The translations under genes and the position numbers were made by a program. Positions 15,947 to 25,390 of a stretch of 64,000 nucleotides of DNA are shown piece by piece. Source of the stretch: Deinococcus alpinitundrae. GTDB taxonomy: Bacteria > Deinococcota > Deinococci > Deinococcales > Deinococcaceae. How positions within the stretch are numbered: position 1 is the stretch's first letter; the number at the start of each line of letters is the position of its first letter. The DNA lies in the NCBI RefSeq assembly GCF_009982895.1, contig NZ_WXZL01000001.1, positions 62,001 through 126,000 on the forward strand, written 5' to 3'. The notes under the pieces were generated by a model. It did not search any database, was not told the DNA's origin, and saw nothing but the letters and a program-made list of their open reading frames with translations.

Positions 15947-16657
15947 GGGCCGGGCCCACACCGAAACCTGAAGGCGGTTGCGCTCCACGAAGCCCAGCGC
16001 TTCGTAGACGCCGATGGCTCCGGTGTTGGCAGTCATCACATGCAAAAACGGCGTCTGGCCTTCACTAAAGGCGTGTCGGGCCACCCGGCTGACGGTGCGG
16101 CCAGCCAGACCGTGCCCGCGCCAGTCGGGATGGGTACACACCGCGCTGACTTCGGTGTAGCCGCCGGGCCGCAGCCGCTCGCCGCCCATCGCCACCAATC
16201 GCCCGCCCTCGCGCACGCCGAAATACGCGCCGAGTTCCGGCGTGCGCGGACCAAACGGCCCCGGCTGGGTGAGCGCCACCAGGTCCAGCATCTCGGGCAG
16301 ATCTGCCGGGCCGAGCCGCACCACCGATGCCGCCGAATCAACCAGTTGCAAGTCGTTTGGGCAAACCATCTGCACCAGGCTGCTCTGATATGCCAGTGTC
16401 CAAACAGCGGGCGCGGATTCGGGCTGGGGTCGCAACAGCGTGATCCGGGTGGGCGCAGCGTCAGGGCCGTCCGGAAGGTCGGCCAGAGCCGCTGTCAGCG
16501 CCGCCTCGTCGCGCTCCCCGAAGGCGGCGAAGGGGGCGACGGCGGGCGCGAAGAACCGCAGCGGGCCGCCGCCTAGGGCGAACCTCGCCTGCGGCCCGGT
16601 GAGGGCATGCCAGACCGGGTTATCGAGCGGATGCTGAGTTGGACTGGAGCGAGTCAT
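15944..16657 (-). CDS. GNAT family N-acetyltransferase
   Basis: 237 residues. A divergent N-terminal half is followed by a GNAT fold (about 110-237) with the acetyl-CoA loop VSAVCTHPDWRGHGLAGRTV and the C-terminal FLHVMTANTGAIGVYEALGF signature of FR47-like acetyltransferases. The acceptor is unknown. An AGGT lies about 10 bases before the ATG. The AlaX gene follows after nine bases. Confidence 0.87.
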   Translation of the reverse strand: MTRSSPTQHPLDNPVWHALTGPQARFALGGGPLRFFAPAVAPFAAFGERDEAALTAALADLPDGPDAAPTRITLLRPQPESAPAVWTLAYQSSLVQMVCPNDLQLVDSAASVVRLGPADLPEMLDLVALTQPGPFGPRTPELGAYFGVREGGRLVAMGGERLRPGGYTEVSAVCTHPDWRGHGLAGRTVSRVARHAFSEGQTPFLHVMTANTGAIGVYEALGFVERNRLQVSVWARP

Positions 16658-16805
16658 GCGCTGACCTGCAGGAAGGTCGGGCCGAAAACACGGAAACGAA
16701 CATCAGCGTGCCAGAGAAGCGCCATCATCCCCAGAGTTCTACGCTGCCGGACAGGACCGAACAAGCCCAGGTCGTGGTCGCAGCCACAAGTCCGGTCGGC
16801 AGCCA

Positions 16806-16836
16806 CAAAAAGCCGGAGCGCGTGGCCCCGGCCTTT
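16806..16836 (-). terminator. rho-independent terminator after icd
   Basis: On the minus strand AAAGGCCGG pairs with CCGGCTTT (one bulged G), followed by a run of T, about 20 bases after the icd stop. Confidence 0.7.
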
Positions 16837-16851
16837 GGTGATGAAGCGGGT

Positions 16852-18093
16852 TTACATGTTGGCGATCAAAGCGTCGGCAAACTGGCTGGTCTTGACCTCG
16901 TTCGCGCCTTCCAGGTTGCGGGCAAAATCGTAGGTGACGGTCTTCTCGCCGATGGTCTTGGTGAGCGAGTTGAGAATCAGGTCAGCGGCCTCGGTCCAGC
17001 CCATGTAGCGCAGCATCATCTCGCCGGACAAGATGACCGAGCTGGGGTTGATGACGTCTTTTCCGGCGTACTTGGGCGCGGTGCCGTGGGTCGCTTCGAA
17101 GATGGCGTGGCCGGTCTCGTAGTTGATGTTGGCCCCCGGCGCGATGCCGATGCCGCCCACCTGGGCCGCCAGCGCGTCACTGAGGTAATCGCCGTTGAGG
17201 TTGAGGGTGGCGATCACGTCGTACTCGGTGGGGCGCAGCAAGATCTGCTGCAGAAAGTTGTCAGCAATGATGTCCTTGATGACGATGCCGCCGGGCAACT
17301 TGAGCCACGGCCCGCCGTCGATCTCCACGCCACCGAACTCGCGCTTGGCCAGGTCGTAGCCCCAGTCGCGGAAAGCCCCTTCGGTGAACTTCATGATGTT
17401 GCCCTTGTGAACCAGCGACACACTCTTGCGACCATTGTCGATGGCGTACTGGATGGCGGCGCGTACCAGCCGCTCGGTGCCCTCACGCGACACCGGCTTG
17501 ACGCCCAGGCCCACCGTGTCGGGAAAGCGGATGGCGGTGACGCCCATCTCTTCGAGGAGGAACTTGCGCAGCTTGTCGCGCTCGGGGCTGCCGTCCTTGT
17601 ACTCGATCCCAGCGTAGATGTCCTCGGTGTTCTCGCGGAAGATGATCATGTCCACGTCTTCGGGGCGCTTGACCGGGCTGGGCACGCCCTGGAAGTACTG
17701 CACCGGGCGCACGCAGGCATAGAGGTCGAGTTCCTGGCGCAGGGCCACGTTGATGCTGCGGATGCCGCCGCCGACCGGCGTGGTCAGCGGTCCCTTGATG
17801 CCGAACAGGTACTCGCGGAAGGTGTCGAGCGTTTCTTCGGGCAGCCAGACGCCCTCGCCGTAGGTGTTGACGGCCTTCTCACCGGCGTAGGTTTCCATCC
17901 ACTCGATCTTGCGCTCGTCGCCGTAGGCCTTCTCGACGGCCGCGTCGAGTACCCGCACGCTGGCCTTCCAGATGTCGGGGCCGGTACCGTCACCCTCCAC
18001 GAAGGGAATGATGGGATTGTTCGGGACATGCAGTTTACCGTCTTGCATGGCGATCTTCTCGCCCTGGGCCGGAGCTTTGATGTGGGTAGTCAT
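16852..18093 (-). CDS. icd: NADP-dependent isocitrate dehydrogenase
   Basis: 413 residues from the ATG at 18093, with TAAAGT (18102-18107) eight bases upstream; the frame extends to 18174 but those residues do not belong to the family. Clear landmarks are [40 protein letters not shown] (the active-site Ser segment that AceK phosphorylates in enteric bacteria), [16 protein letters not shown] and [17 protein letters not shown]. It converts isocitrate and NADP+ to 2-oxoglutarate, CO2 and NADPH in the TCA cycle. A terminator follows. Confidence 0.96.
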   Translation of the reverse strand: MTTHIKAPAQGEKIAMQDGKLHVPNNPIIPFVEGDGTGPDIWKASVRVLDAAVEKAYGDERKIEWMETYAGEKAVNTYGEGVWLPEETLDTFREYLFGIKGPLTTPVGGGIRSINVALRQELDLYACVRPVQYFQGVPSPVKRPEDVDMIIFRENTEDIYAGIEYKDGSPERDKLRKFLLEEMGVTAIRFPDTVGLGVKPVSREGTERLVRAAIQYAIDNGRKSVSLVHKGNIMKFTEGAFRDWGYDLAKREFGGVEIDGGPWLKLPGGIVIKDIIADNFLQQILLRPTEYDVIATLNLNGDYLSDALAAQVGGIGIAPGANINYETGHAIFEATHGTAPKYAGKDVINPSSVILSGEMMLRYMGWTEAADLILNSLTKTIGEKTVTYDFARNLEGANEVKTSQFADALIANM

Positions 18094-18276
18094 AGAAGCC
18101 CACTTTACCGCACCCCCGGCCCTGGGGCGCGGCGGCGGGCAGGCTGTCACTGGGCCGGGAGCAGTCCTCCCCACTGAGTCAACTTACCCTTACGCAGACC
18201 TCACCCAAGCAGCAGGGTTGGATGAAACAGTACCTGTACCCCACCGGGAATCCAAATTCGCAGGAGGTCCTCCACG

Positions 18277-18525
<249 letters not shown>

Positions 18526-18550
18526 ACAGTTTTCAGCACCGCTTTTCTGA

Positions 18551-18578
18551 GCCGCATCCCCAGTGGGTGCGGCTTTTT
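18551..18578 (+). terminator. rho-independent terminator
   Basis: GCCGCATCC (18551-18559) pairs with GGGTGCGGC (one G-T pair) and is followed by TTTTT. Confidence 0.82.
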
Positions 18579-18639
18579 GTGGTGTCCTCTACCAGATCTA
18601 GTCGCCTAATGACCACCCGGTGGCCTACGCCAGAATGCT

Positions 18640-18651
18640 TATAGGCCTATA
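18640..18651. promoter_or_regulatory. perfect palindrome TATAGGCCTATA upstream of the marR-like gene
   Basis: A 12-base perfect palindrome about 60 bases before the regulator's ATG. It may be an operator for that regulator or part of its promoter. Confidence 0.45.
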
Positions 18652-18688
18652 TCGTTCGGCCTGCCCAATCATGTGGCATAAATGACTT

Positions 18689-18702
18689 TTCGTTTGGACG
18701 AA
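18689..18702. promoter_or_regulatory. inverted repeat TTCGT-TTGG-ACGAA, probable autoregulatory operator
   Basis: Perfect five-base arms with a four-base spacer, ending eight bases before the ATG at 18710. The position is typical for a MarR-type operator that controls its own operon. Confidence 0.45.
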
Positions 18703-18709
18703 TAGTTTC

Positions 18710-19312
18710 ATGATCTTAAGCGTGCAGAAGAATGCCTTCCATCAGCCGGTGACCAGCAACCTCGATCCTCCCCACTGCGCTGCGCCCGACCACGACCCCA
18801 ACGACCCCGCCGAGCGCTTAACCGTCTGTATGCAGCAGCTTCACCGCCTGGTGTCCGACCGAATCATGGGCACGCTGCAAAGCGAGCTGCAAGGCGAGGA
18901 TGTCAGCTTTACCCAGATGACGGCGCTGTATAAGGTGCGGGCGTTCGCGCCGATCCGCTTGACGCTGCTCTCCGAACACCTGGGCGTGAGCCTCCCGGCC
19001 ACCAGCCAGCTGATTCAGGAACTGGTGCGCCGCGAACTGATGGAGCGCCGCGAGAATCCCGAGAACCGCCGCGAAAAGCTGCTGGCCCTCAGCGACAAGG
19101 GCCAGCAGTTTCTAAGCGTCCGCGAGAAAGCCATGATGGGCGCGTACCGCGAGGTGTTCGGCCAGGTCAATCCTGAAACGATCACCCGCGCCGAGCAGGC
19201 CATCACCGCCCTCATCTCGGAAGCCGACGCTCTGCGGGCCAGTAACCGTGCCCAGCCTGCCCGCCCGCAGCCCAACCCGCCGCAGCCCACCCCCCACCAG
19301 GAGACCCCATGA
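18710..19312 (+). CDS. MarR-family transcriptional regulator
   Basis: 200 residues with a winged-helix core (about 60-150): FTQMTALYKVRAFAPIRLTL, HLGVSLPATSQLIQELVRRE and the wing ENRREKLLALSDKGQQFL. The N-terminal 40 residues may be overestimated because the ATG at 18710 lacks a good ribosome site. The C-terminus is a Pro/Gln-rich tail. Its stop overlaps the start of a DHA2 efflux gene (ATGA), so it is the first gene of that operon and very likely its repressor. Confidence 0.88.
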   Translation: MILSVQKNAFHQPVTSNLDPPHCAAPDHDPNDPAERLTVCMQQLHRLVSDRIMGTLQSELQGEDVSFTQMTALYKVRAFAPIRLTLLSEHLGVSLPATSQLIQELVRRELMERRENPENRREKLLALSDKGQQFLSVREKAMMGAYREVFGQVNPETITRAEQAITALISEADALRASNRAQPARPQPNPPQPTPHQETP

Positions 19313-21231
19313 CCCAAGCCGCACCACCCCCCAATTCCACCAATCTGGAAGAACGCATCAACTACGCCGATGTACTGCCGCAGAACACGAAAGTCCTGAT
19401 TCTGGTCGGCACCCTGCTGGGCCTATTCCTGGCGGCGCTCGACCAGACCATCGTCTCGACCTCGTTGCCGCGCATCATCGCCGACCTCAATGGCCTCAAT
19501 CTGTATTCGTGGGTCACGACGGCCTATCTGCTGGCCAGCACGGCGATGGTGCCGATCTACGGTAAGCTCTCGGACATCTACGGACGCAAGCCAGTGCTGC
19601 TGTTCGGCATCGTGATCTTCCTGATCGGCTCGGCGCTGTGCGGCATGGCCGGTGAGCCGTGGTTCGGTAACCTCTTCGGCGGCGGCATGATGCAGCTGAT
19701 CATCTTCCGGGGCCTGCAAGGTTTCGGTGCCGCCGCGCTCACCTCGGTGGCCTTTTCCATTATCGCCGACATCTTCGCGCCCGCCGAGCGCGCCCGGTAC
19801 CAGGGGTTGTTCGGGGCTGTCTTCGGCATCTCCAGCGTCATCGGGCCCTTGCTGGGCGGCTTTCTGACCGACCAGATCTCGTGGCGCTGGGTCTTCTACG
19901 TCAACCTGCCCATCGGTTTGATCGCCATCGCCTTTATCGCCAGCAAGATGCCCCGGCTGGCCAGCGGCCTCAAGCCCAAGATCGACTACCTGGGCGCGCT
20001 GCTGGTCCTGACCTTCTCGGTGCCGCTGCTGCTGGCGCTCACCTTCGGCGCGGAACCCAACTACGGCTGGACCAACACCACCGTGCTGGCGCTGTTCGCC
20101 GCTGCCGCTGTGTCGCTGGTGCTGTTTTTGTTCGTCGAGTCGCGCCACGAAAGCCCGATTCTGCCGCTCTCGTTGTTCAAGAACCCGACCTTTGCCTGGG
20201 GTGTCACCGCCCGTTTCTTTCTGGGCGCGGCCTTCCTCGGCGCGATCTTGTTTCTGAGCCTCTACCTCGTCAACGTGCAGGGCGTGAGCGCCACCAAGGC
20301 GGGCACCGCCACCATTCCGCTCACCATGGGACTCATCTTCGGCTCCATCGTCAGCGGCCAGATCGCCGCCCGACTGGGCATATACAAACCGCTGATCCTG
20401 GGGGGCCTGGCCTTGATGGTCGGCGGCTTCTACCTGCTCTCCACCCTGAACGCCGACACGCCGTACTGGACCGTCATCGTGTTCATGGTGGTGCTGGGCC
20501 TGGGCATCGGACCGGCCCTGCCGCTCTACAACTTAGCGATTCAGAGCGCGGTGCAGCGCTGGGAAATCGGCGTGGCAACCTCCAGCGGCCAGTTCTTTCA
20601 GCAGATGGGCAGCACCATCGGCACCGCCGTGTTCGGCGCGGTGCTGACCAGCACCCTGGCGACCCAGGTTCCGGCCCAGTTCCGCGCCGCCGAGGCGGGT
20701 CAGCCGCCTGCCATCGCCGCGCAACTCGAAGCTGCCGCCAAGAGCGCTTCGCAGGCCAGCGCCTCACAGGGACGCGGCAATGCCCCGACCCTGGACACAA
20801 TCAACGCCAAGATCAACGACAGCTTCGCCAAGACCTTCGGCAGCGTGCAGACCGCCGTGCAGAGCGGCAACCTCAACAGCATCGTTCAGGACAAGCTGCT
20901 GCCCGAGGGGCTCAGGACAGGCCTGGCCCGGATTCCTGCCGCCGCCCTTCAGAGCGACCAGGGCAAGGCCCAGGTGCTGGCGCAGATCAAGTCGCAGCTC
21001 GGCAGCGCCCAGACCAGCGCCCTGGCCGACGCCAAGACGACCTACAACCTGTCGAGCCGGGCCTTCAAGGTGGGATTCGCCAACACGGTGAGCCGCATCT
21101 ACCTGATCGCGATTTTCGTGGCGCTGCTGGCCTTCCTGACCACCCTGCCGATGCCCAACCTGAAACTCCCCAAAAAGGGCGAGGGCCAGGGCGGCGAGCC
21201 GCGCGGCGGACTGGCCTCGATGGAAGGCTGA
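19309..21231 (+). CDS. DHA2-family (EmrB/QacA-like) MFS drug efflux transporter
   Basis: 640 residues and about 14 predicted membrane helices. Family motifs are visible: LDQTIVSTSLPRIIADL in helix 1, motif A GKLSDIYGRKPV and motif C GPLLGGFLTDQISWRWVFYV. It should export hydrophobic drugs with proton antiport. Unusually, about 160 hydrophilic residues (roughly 455-600, rich in Ala, Gln and Ser, with QAQVLAQIKSQLGSAQTSAL) separate the last two helices and would form a large soluble domain. CAGGAG six bases before the ATG is a good ribosome site. Confidence 0.93.
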   Translation: MTQAAPPPNSTNLEERINYADVLPQNTKVLILVGTLLGLFLAALDQTIVSTSLPRIIADLNGLNLYSWVTTAYLLASTAMVPIYGKLSDIYGRKPVLLFGIVIFLIGSALCGMAGEPWFGNLFGGGMMQLIIFRGLQGFGAAALTSVAFSIIADIFAPAERARYQGLFGAVFGISSVIGPLLGGFLTDQISWRWVFYVNLPIGLIAIAFIASKMPRLASGLKPKIDYLGALLVLTFSVPLLLALTFGAEPNYGWTNTTVLALFAAAAVSLVLFLFVESRHESPILPLSLFKNPTFAWGVTARFFLGAAFLGAILFLSLYLVNVQGVSATKAGTATIPLTMGLIFGSIVSGQIAARLGIYKPLILGGLALMVGGFYLLSTLNADTPYWTVIVFMVVLGLGIGPALPLYNLAIQSAVQRWEIGVATSSGQFFQQMGSTIGTAVFGAVLTSTLATQVPAQFRAAEAGQPPAIAAQLEAAAKSASQASASQGRGNAPTLDTINAKINDSFAKTFGSVQTAVQSGNLNSIVQDKLLPEGLRTGLARIPAAALQSDQGKAQVLAQIKSQLGSAQTSALADAKTTYNLSSRAFKVGFANTVSRIYLIAIFVALLAFLTTLPMPNLKLPKKGEGQGGEPRGGLASMEG

Positions 21232-21266
21232 GCGCCGACTCCCGATCATCTCAACCTCACTTCCTC

Positions 21267-21299
21267 AAAGGAGCGGGCCGCCTGGCTGCGCTCCTTTTT
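21267..21299 (+). terminator. rho-independent terminator after the MFS gene
   Basis: AAAGGAGCG (21267-21275) pairs with CGCTCCTTT (21289-21297), with T residues following. Confidence 0.85.
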
Positions 21300-21356
21300 G
21301 GTGGTCCCACTGTTCGGCAGCTCCACGGAATATAGGTCGCGTCCGGGCCACTTTAT

Positions 21357-21379
21357 TTCATCATCTGCTTTATGATGAA
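21357..21379. promoter_or_regulatory. perfect inverted repeat overlapping the gnd promoter
   Basis: TTCATCAT and ATGATGAA are perfect eight-base arms around a seven-base spacer. The second arm overlaps TATGAT (21371-21376), a good -10 box 67 bases before the gnd ATG. It looks like an operator that would block transcription; the bound protein is unknown. Confidence 0.55.
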
Positions 21380-21443
21380 CCGTAGCTTGCGGCAGCAGAT
21401 ACCCCGTTGCCCCTTTCGCCTTTCACCCCAAGGAGTCTTTGCC

Positions 21444-23033
21444 ATGACCCAGCCTGACGAGAACGCAGCGGCCACCTCCGCCGACCTGACCCAAGCCGCC
21501 CAAACCACCCAGGTCAGCCGCGCCAACGCGGTCCGCTCCGAGGCGGTGGGCGGCAATCAGCTCATCGCCGCGCCGGTCAGCGAGGCCACAGCCGACATCG
21601 GCGTGATCGGGCTGGCGGTCATGGGCGAGAACCTGATTCTGAACATGGCCTCCAAGGGCTTCACGGTGGCGGCCTTCAACCGCACCACCAGCAAGGTCGA
21701 CGACTTCGTGACGGGCCGCGCCAAGGGCCAGACAATTCTGGGCGCAGACGATCTGCCCACCTTCGTGTCACTGCTCAAGAAGCCGCGCAAGGTGATGCTG
21801 ATGGTCAAGGCCGGACCTGCCGTGGACGCCTTTATCGAGATGCTGGCTCCGCTCTTGGACGAGGGCGACATCATCATCGACGGCGGCAACACCCACTTCC
21901 CCGACACCGTACGGCGTGAGAAATCACTCTCGGAAAAGGGCCTGCTGTTTGTCGGCGCGGGCGTCTCGGGCGGCGAGGAGGGTGCGCTCAACGGCCCCAG
22001 CATCATGCCGGGCGGCAATGCCAAGGCCTGGCCGGAACTCAAACCCATTTTCCAGACCATCGCCGCGCAGGTCGGCGGCCAACCGTGCTGCGACTGGGTG
22101 GGCGAGGGCGGGGCCGGGCATTTTGTCAAGATGGTCCACAACGGCATCGAGTACGCCGACATGCAGATGATTTCTGAGGCCTACAGCCTGCTTTCCAGCG
22201 CGCTGAACCTGAGCGCGCCCCAGATCGGTGAGATTTTCGACGACTGGAACAAGGGCGAACTCGACAGTTACCTGATCGAGATCACGGCAGAGATCTTGCG
22301 CAAGACCGACGACGAGACCGGGCAGCCGATGGTGGACGTGATTCTGGACGCCGCCGGGCAGAAGGGCACCGGCAAGTGGACCTCGGTGACGGCGCTCGAT
22401 GTGGGCGCGCCCGCCAACACCATCGCCGAGGCCGTGTTCGCCCGCATCCTGAGTTCGCTCAAGGACCAGCGGGTGGAGGCCAGCAAGGTGCTGCGCGGCC
22501 CCGACGCCGTGGACGCCCCCGACCACGCCGTGTTCGTGGAACAGGTGCGCCGGGCGCTCTACGCCTCCAAGATCTGCTCGTATGCCCAGGGCTTTCAGAT
22601 GATGGCGCTGGCGGCAGCCGAGTACGGCTGGACCCTCGACTTCGGCAGCATCGCCCAGATGTGGCGCGGCGGCTGCATCATCCGGGCGGCCTTTCTCGAC
22701 AAGATCAAGGCGGCGTTCGGCGACAACGAGGCGCTGCCCAATCTGCTGCTCGACACCTACTTCACCCAGGCGATTCAGGAATCGCAAATGGCCTGGCGAC
22801 AGGTGGTGGCGGCAGCGGCCCTGCGCGGCGTCTGGACTCCGGCTTTCTCCAGCGCCCTGGCCTACTACGACGGCTACCGCAGCGAGCGCCTGAGTGCCAA
22901 CATCTTGCAGGCGCAGCGCGACTATTTCGGCGCACACACCTACGAGCGGACCGACAAGCCGCGCGGCGAGTTCTTTCACACCAACTGGACCGGGCGCGGC
23001 GGCAGCACGTCGAGCAGCACCTACAACGCCTGA
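21444..23033 (+). CDS. gnd: 6-phosphogluconate dehydrogenase, decarboxylating
   Basis: 529 residues from the ATG at 21444, which has AAGGAG eight bases upstream; an in-frame ATG at 21372 lies inside the operator and is unlikely. Family landmarks are [20 protein letters not shown] (NADP-binding), [26 protein letters not shown] and the C-terminal [19 protein letters not shown]. It oxidises 6-phosphogluconate to ribulose 5-phosphate, CO2 and NADPH in the pentose phosphate pathway. An Ala/Thr-rich extension of about 50 residues precedes the Rossmann fold, longer than in enteric enzymes. Confidence 0.95.
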   Translation: MTQPDENAAATSADLTQAAQTTQVSRANAVRSEAVGGNQLIAAPVSEATADIGVIGLAVMGENLILNMASKGFTVAAFNRTTSKVDDFVTGRAKGQTILGADDLPTFVSLLKKPRKVMLMVKAGPAVDAFIEMLAPLLDEGDIIIDGGNTHFPDTVRREKSLSEKGLLFVGAGVSGGEEGALNGPSIMPGGNAKAWPELKPIFQTIAAQVGGQPCCDWVGEGGAGHFVKMVHNGIEYADMQMISEAYSLLSSALNLSAPQIGEIFDDWNKGELDSYLIEITAEILRKTDDETGQPMVDVILDAAGQKGTGKWTSVTALDVGAPANTIAEAVFARILSSLKDQRVEASKVLRGPDAVDAPDHAVFVEQVRRALYASKICSYAQGFQMMALAAAEYGWTLDFGSIAQMWRGGCIIRAAFLDKIKAAFGDNEALPNLLLDTYFTQAIQESQMAWRQVVAAAALRGVWTPAFSSALAYYDGYRSERLSANILQAQRDYFGAHTYERTDKPRGEFFHTNWTGRGGSTSSSTYNA

Positions 23034-23034
23034 G

Positions 23035-23418
23035 CTAAAACACACTCCAGCCGCTGTGGTAGATGGGACAGTCCATCTGCCACTGGCTCTGGTCAAGCAG
23101 CGCCTTTCCCAGCACAATACTGGCGCCTGCGCGGCGCTCCAGCGAGGTGGCACCCGCAGACGTTTTCACGCTCAGCAAGCAGGCCGGGTCGGCAGCGTCC
23201 TTGCCGAACTGCACGTTGACCCGACTGCTGTTGGCCCGCAGATAAACGATCTCTTTGAAATTCACCAGGTAGCTGCGTGAACTGGTGTCGGGTTCGCCAG
23301 CGAAGGGTGAGCAGGCAGCGCTGCACGCCTGAGGACCAAGTGCCAGGCTCCCCAGTGGCGCAGCAGGCAAAGTCCCACACGACACCAGTAGCAGCGGCAA
23401 CAATGTGAATTTCTTCAT
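23035..23418 (-). CDS. small lipoprotein, unknown function
   Basis: 127 residues with a lipoprotein signal (LLLVSC, Cys14). The mature part has three or four further cysteines (ACSAACSPF, DPACLLSV, MDCPIYH) that could pair outside the membrane. No domain is recognised. GATAAT lies five bases before the ATG. The gene is convergent with gnd, one base apart. Confidence 0.7.
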   Translation of the reverse strand: MKKFTLLPLLLVSCGTLPAAPLGSLALGPQACSAACSPFAGEPDTSSRSYLVNFKEIVYLRANSSRVNVQFGKDAADPACLLSVKTSAGATSLERRAGASIVLGKALLDQSQWQMDCPIYHSGWSVF

Positions 23419-23650
23419 GTCTCATTATCGTCGGGGAGTGAGGAAAATGTTAGAGGTGTGAATCAGCACTAAAAATTGCAGAAAACAGCTTAATGTGAAA
23501 AACCTTGCACTCACGCATCTCCAGCCTTCCGTCCCCCCGTCCCCAAGAGCAATACGCCTAGAATCTGAAGGTTTGGTGAAGGCCACGCTCGTCCCAGAAT
23601 CTGCTCAAGAACCTTGGAGGTGTGCCTCCCGCCACCCCGATCAGAACCGC

Positions 23651-23656
23651 TATGCT
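23651..23656 (+). promoter_or_regulatory. -10 box (TATGCT) of rsmB
   Basis: TATGCT is six bases before the ATG at 23663 and fixes that codon as the likely start, although the frame is open from 23495. Confidence 0.6.
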
Positions 23657-23662
23657 GAAGGG

Positions 23663-24892
23663 ATGACGGCTCCCTCCCCCAATCCGGCCCGCGAAGTGGC
23701 CCTGCGCGTGCTGACGCGCGTGCTCGGCGGCGCGTACGCCTCCTCCGAACTGGACCGCGAACTCAAGCGCGGTCACCTGCCGGGCCGTGACGCGGGCCTG
23801 GCTACCCAGCTCGTTTACGGCACGCTGCGCCACTACCGCCGCCTCAACGCGGCCCTCATGCCGCTGCTGACTAGTACCACCCGCGACAGCACCCGCGCCG
23901 TGCTGCTGGCCGGGGCCTATGAGAAATTCGTGCTGGGCACCCCGGTTCACGCGGTGGTCAACGAGTACGTCGATCTGGCACGCGGGGGCTTCGGCCCGCC
24001 CGGACTGGTCAATGCCGTGCTGCGCCGCCTGGAGAGTCTGCCCGACGTGGCCGCCCTGCCCGAGTGGCTGGCAGCGGAACTTCAGGATGCCTACGGCCCG
24101 CAGGCCGGAGCTGTGGAAGCGAGTTTGCTCGAACCTCAGCCACTGTGGCTGCGCCTGACGAATGACGGCGTGGCTGCCCTGCGCGGCGAGGGCTGCGAGG
24201 TGGAGCCGGGCTACGGCGATGTCTACCGGGTGTCGCTCTCGCGGCCCCTGGGCGTCACGGCGGCCTTCAAGAACGGCTGGGCGCAGCCGATCAACCCGGC
24301 GAGCTTTGCCTGCGTGCTAGCGTTGGGCGAGGTCGAGGGTGTGCGTGTGCTCGATCTGGCGGGCGGCAGCGGCGTCAAGGCGGCGATGCTGGCCTCGCTC
24401 GGCGCGCAGGTAACAAGCGTGGACGTGAACGACAAGAAGGTGCGCCCGGCGCGGCAGAACCTGGGCCGCCTGCACCTCAAGGCCGAGTTCGTGACTGCCG
24501 ACCTGACCCACACGCCCGAGGTGCATCCGGCCCCTCTGGTGCTGCTCGACGCGCCCTGCACCGGCAGCGGCACCCTGCGCGCCCACCCCGAGATCAACCT
24601 GCGCCTGACGCAGCAGGCCGTGGCCGGGATGGCCGACTTACAGGGCCGGATGCTCAGCGCCTGCGCGCCGCTGGTCTTGCCCGGCGGCAGCCTGGTCTAC
24701 AGCGTGTGCAGCGTAACTGCTGCCGAGGGACCCCAGCGGATCGAGCGCTTCCTGGCCGGGCATCCCGAGTTCTCGCCCGCGCCCCTGCCCGATCTGCGGG
24801 TGCCTGTCAGCCAGCGCGGCGCAGGCGTGCTGACCATGATGGACGACGGCGTGGACGGCTTTTTTATCGCCAGGTTGCAGCGACGGGCCTGA
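23663..24892 (+). CDS. rsmB: 16S rRNA cytosine-C5 methyltransferase RsmB-like
   Basis: 409 residues. An N-terminal NusB-like domain ([20 protein letters not shown] to about 135) is followed by a SAM methyltransferase domain with [20 protein letters not shown] (SAM loop), [20 protein letters not shown] (motif IV Cys) and [13 protein letters not shown] (motif VI catalytic Cys). RsmB methylates C967 of 16S rRNA in E. coli. The SAM loop DLAGGSG departs from the more usual DLCAAPGGK, so assignment to this branch is less certain than to the family. Confidence 0.88.
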   Translation: MTAPSPNPAREVALRVLTRVLGGAYASSELDRELKRGHLPGRDAGLATQLVYGTLRHYRRLNAALMPLLTSTTRDSTRAVLLAGAYEKFVLGTPVHAVVNEYVDLARGGFGPPGLVNAVLRRLESLPDVAALPEWLAAELQDAYGPQAGAVEASLLEPQPLWLRLTNDGVAALRGEGCEVEPGYGDVYRVSLSRPLGVTAAFKNGWAQPINPASFACVLALGEVEGVRVLDLAGGSGVKAAMLASLGAQVTSVDVNDKKVRPARQNLGRLHLKAEFVTADLTHTPEVHPAPLVLLDAPCTGSGTLRAHPEINLRLTQQAVAGMADLQGRMLSACAPLVLPGGSLVYSVCSVTAAEGPQRIERFLAGHPEFSPAPLPDLRVPVSQRGAGVLTMMDDGVDGFFIARLQRRA

Positions 24893-24910
24893 GGCCGACT
24901 GGCGCGGCGC

Positions 24911-25381
24911 TTAGGAAAGCAATTTGACCGCCTGCCGAATGGCCCCCAGATGGTAAGCGCTGTGCACCGCCGGGTTGACCAGTTCTTCGATAGCCAGCGG
25001 CTCGGCAGCGGCGACGCGGGCCATCATCTCGTCGTAGGCGGCGCGCAGGCGAAGCTGAAGGGCCTGCCAGGCCGCGTCGTCCACCGTTCCCGGCACGAAA
25101 CTTCCTTTCCAGTCGAACGGCCCAGAAGGCGTCTCGCCGCGCATAAAGATCAGGCCGACTTCCAGGTAGTAGGCGATGTGGGCGGCGTGGGCGGCGGTAC
25201 TCAGGTTCAGCGGCGTGGGGTCGGATGCCTGGACCGCGCTCAACTCGGCCAGTGTGCCGAACAGGCCGTGGTTGCCGCTGCCGTCGGCCTGGGTGCTGTC
25301 CAGAAACAGGGTGGACTGGCCCGGCTGGCCACCCTCGAAGGTTTCGCGCAAAATCTTTTGCAGGTCGTCTAAAAGGGGCAT
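24911..25381 (-). CDS. DinB/YfiT-like metalloprotein
   Basis: 156 residues forming a probable four-helix bundle. The three metal-binding histidines are in STAAHAAHIAYYLEVG and HSAYHLGAIRQAVKLL, as in DinB-like proteins. Deinococcus genomes carry many such genes and some respond to DNA damage; several relatives are thiol transferases. TAAAAT lies six bases before the ATG. The substrate is unknown. Confidence 0.82.
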   Translation of the reverse strand: MPLLDDLQKILRETFEGGQPGQSTLFLDSTQADGSGNHGLFGTLAELSAVQASDPTPLNLSTAAHAAHIAYYLEVGLIFMRGETPSGPFDWKGSFVPGTVDDAAWQALQLRLRAAYDEMMARVAAAEPLAIEELVNPAVHSAYHLGAIRQAVKLLS

Positions 25382-25390
25382 GCTGACATT

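Noticed and set aside
15035..16576. 513-codon plus-strand frame
   Set aside because: Antisense to the AlaX and GNAT genes, which have clear catalytic motifs.
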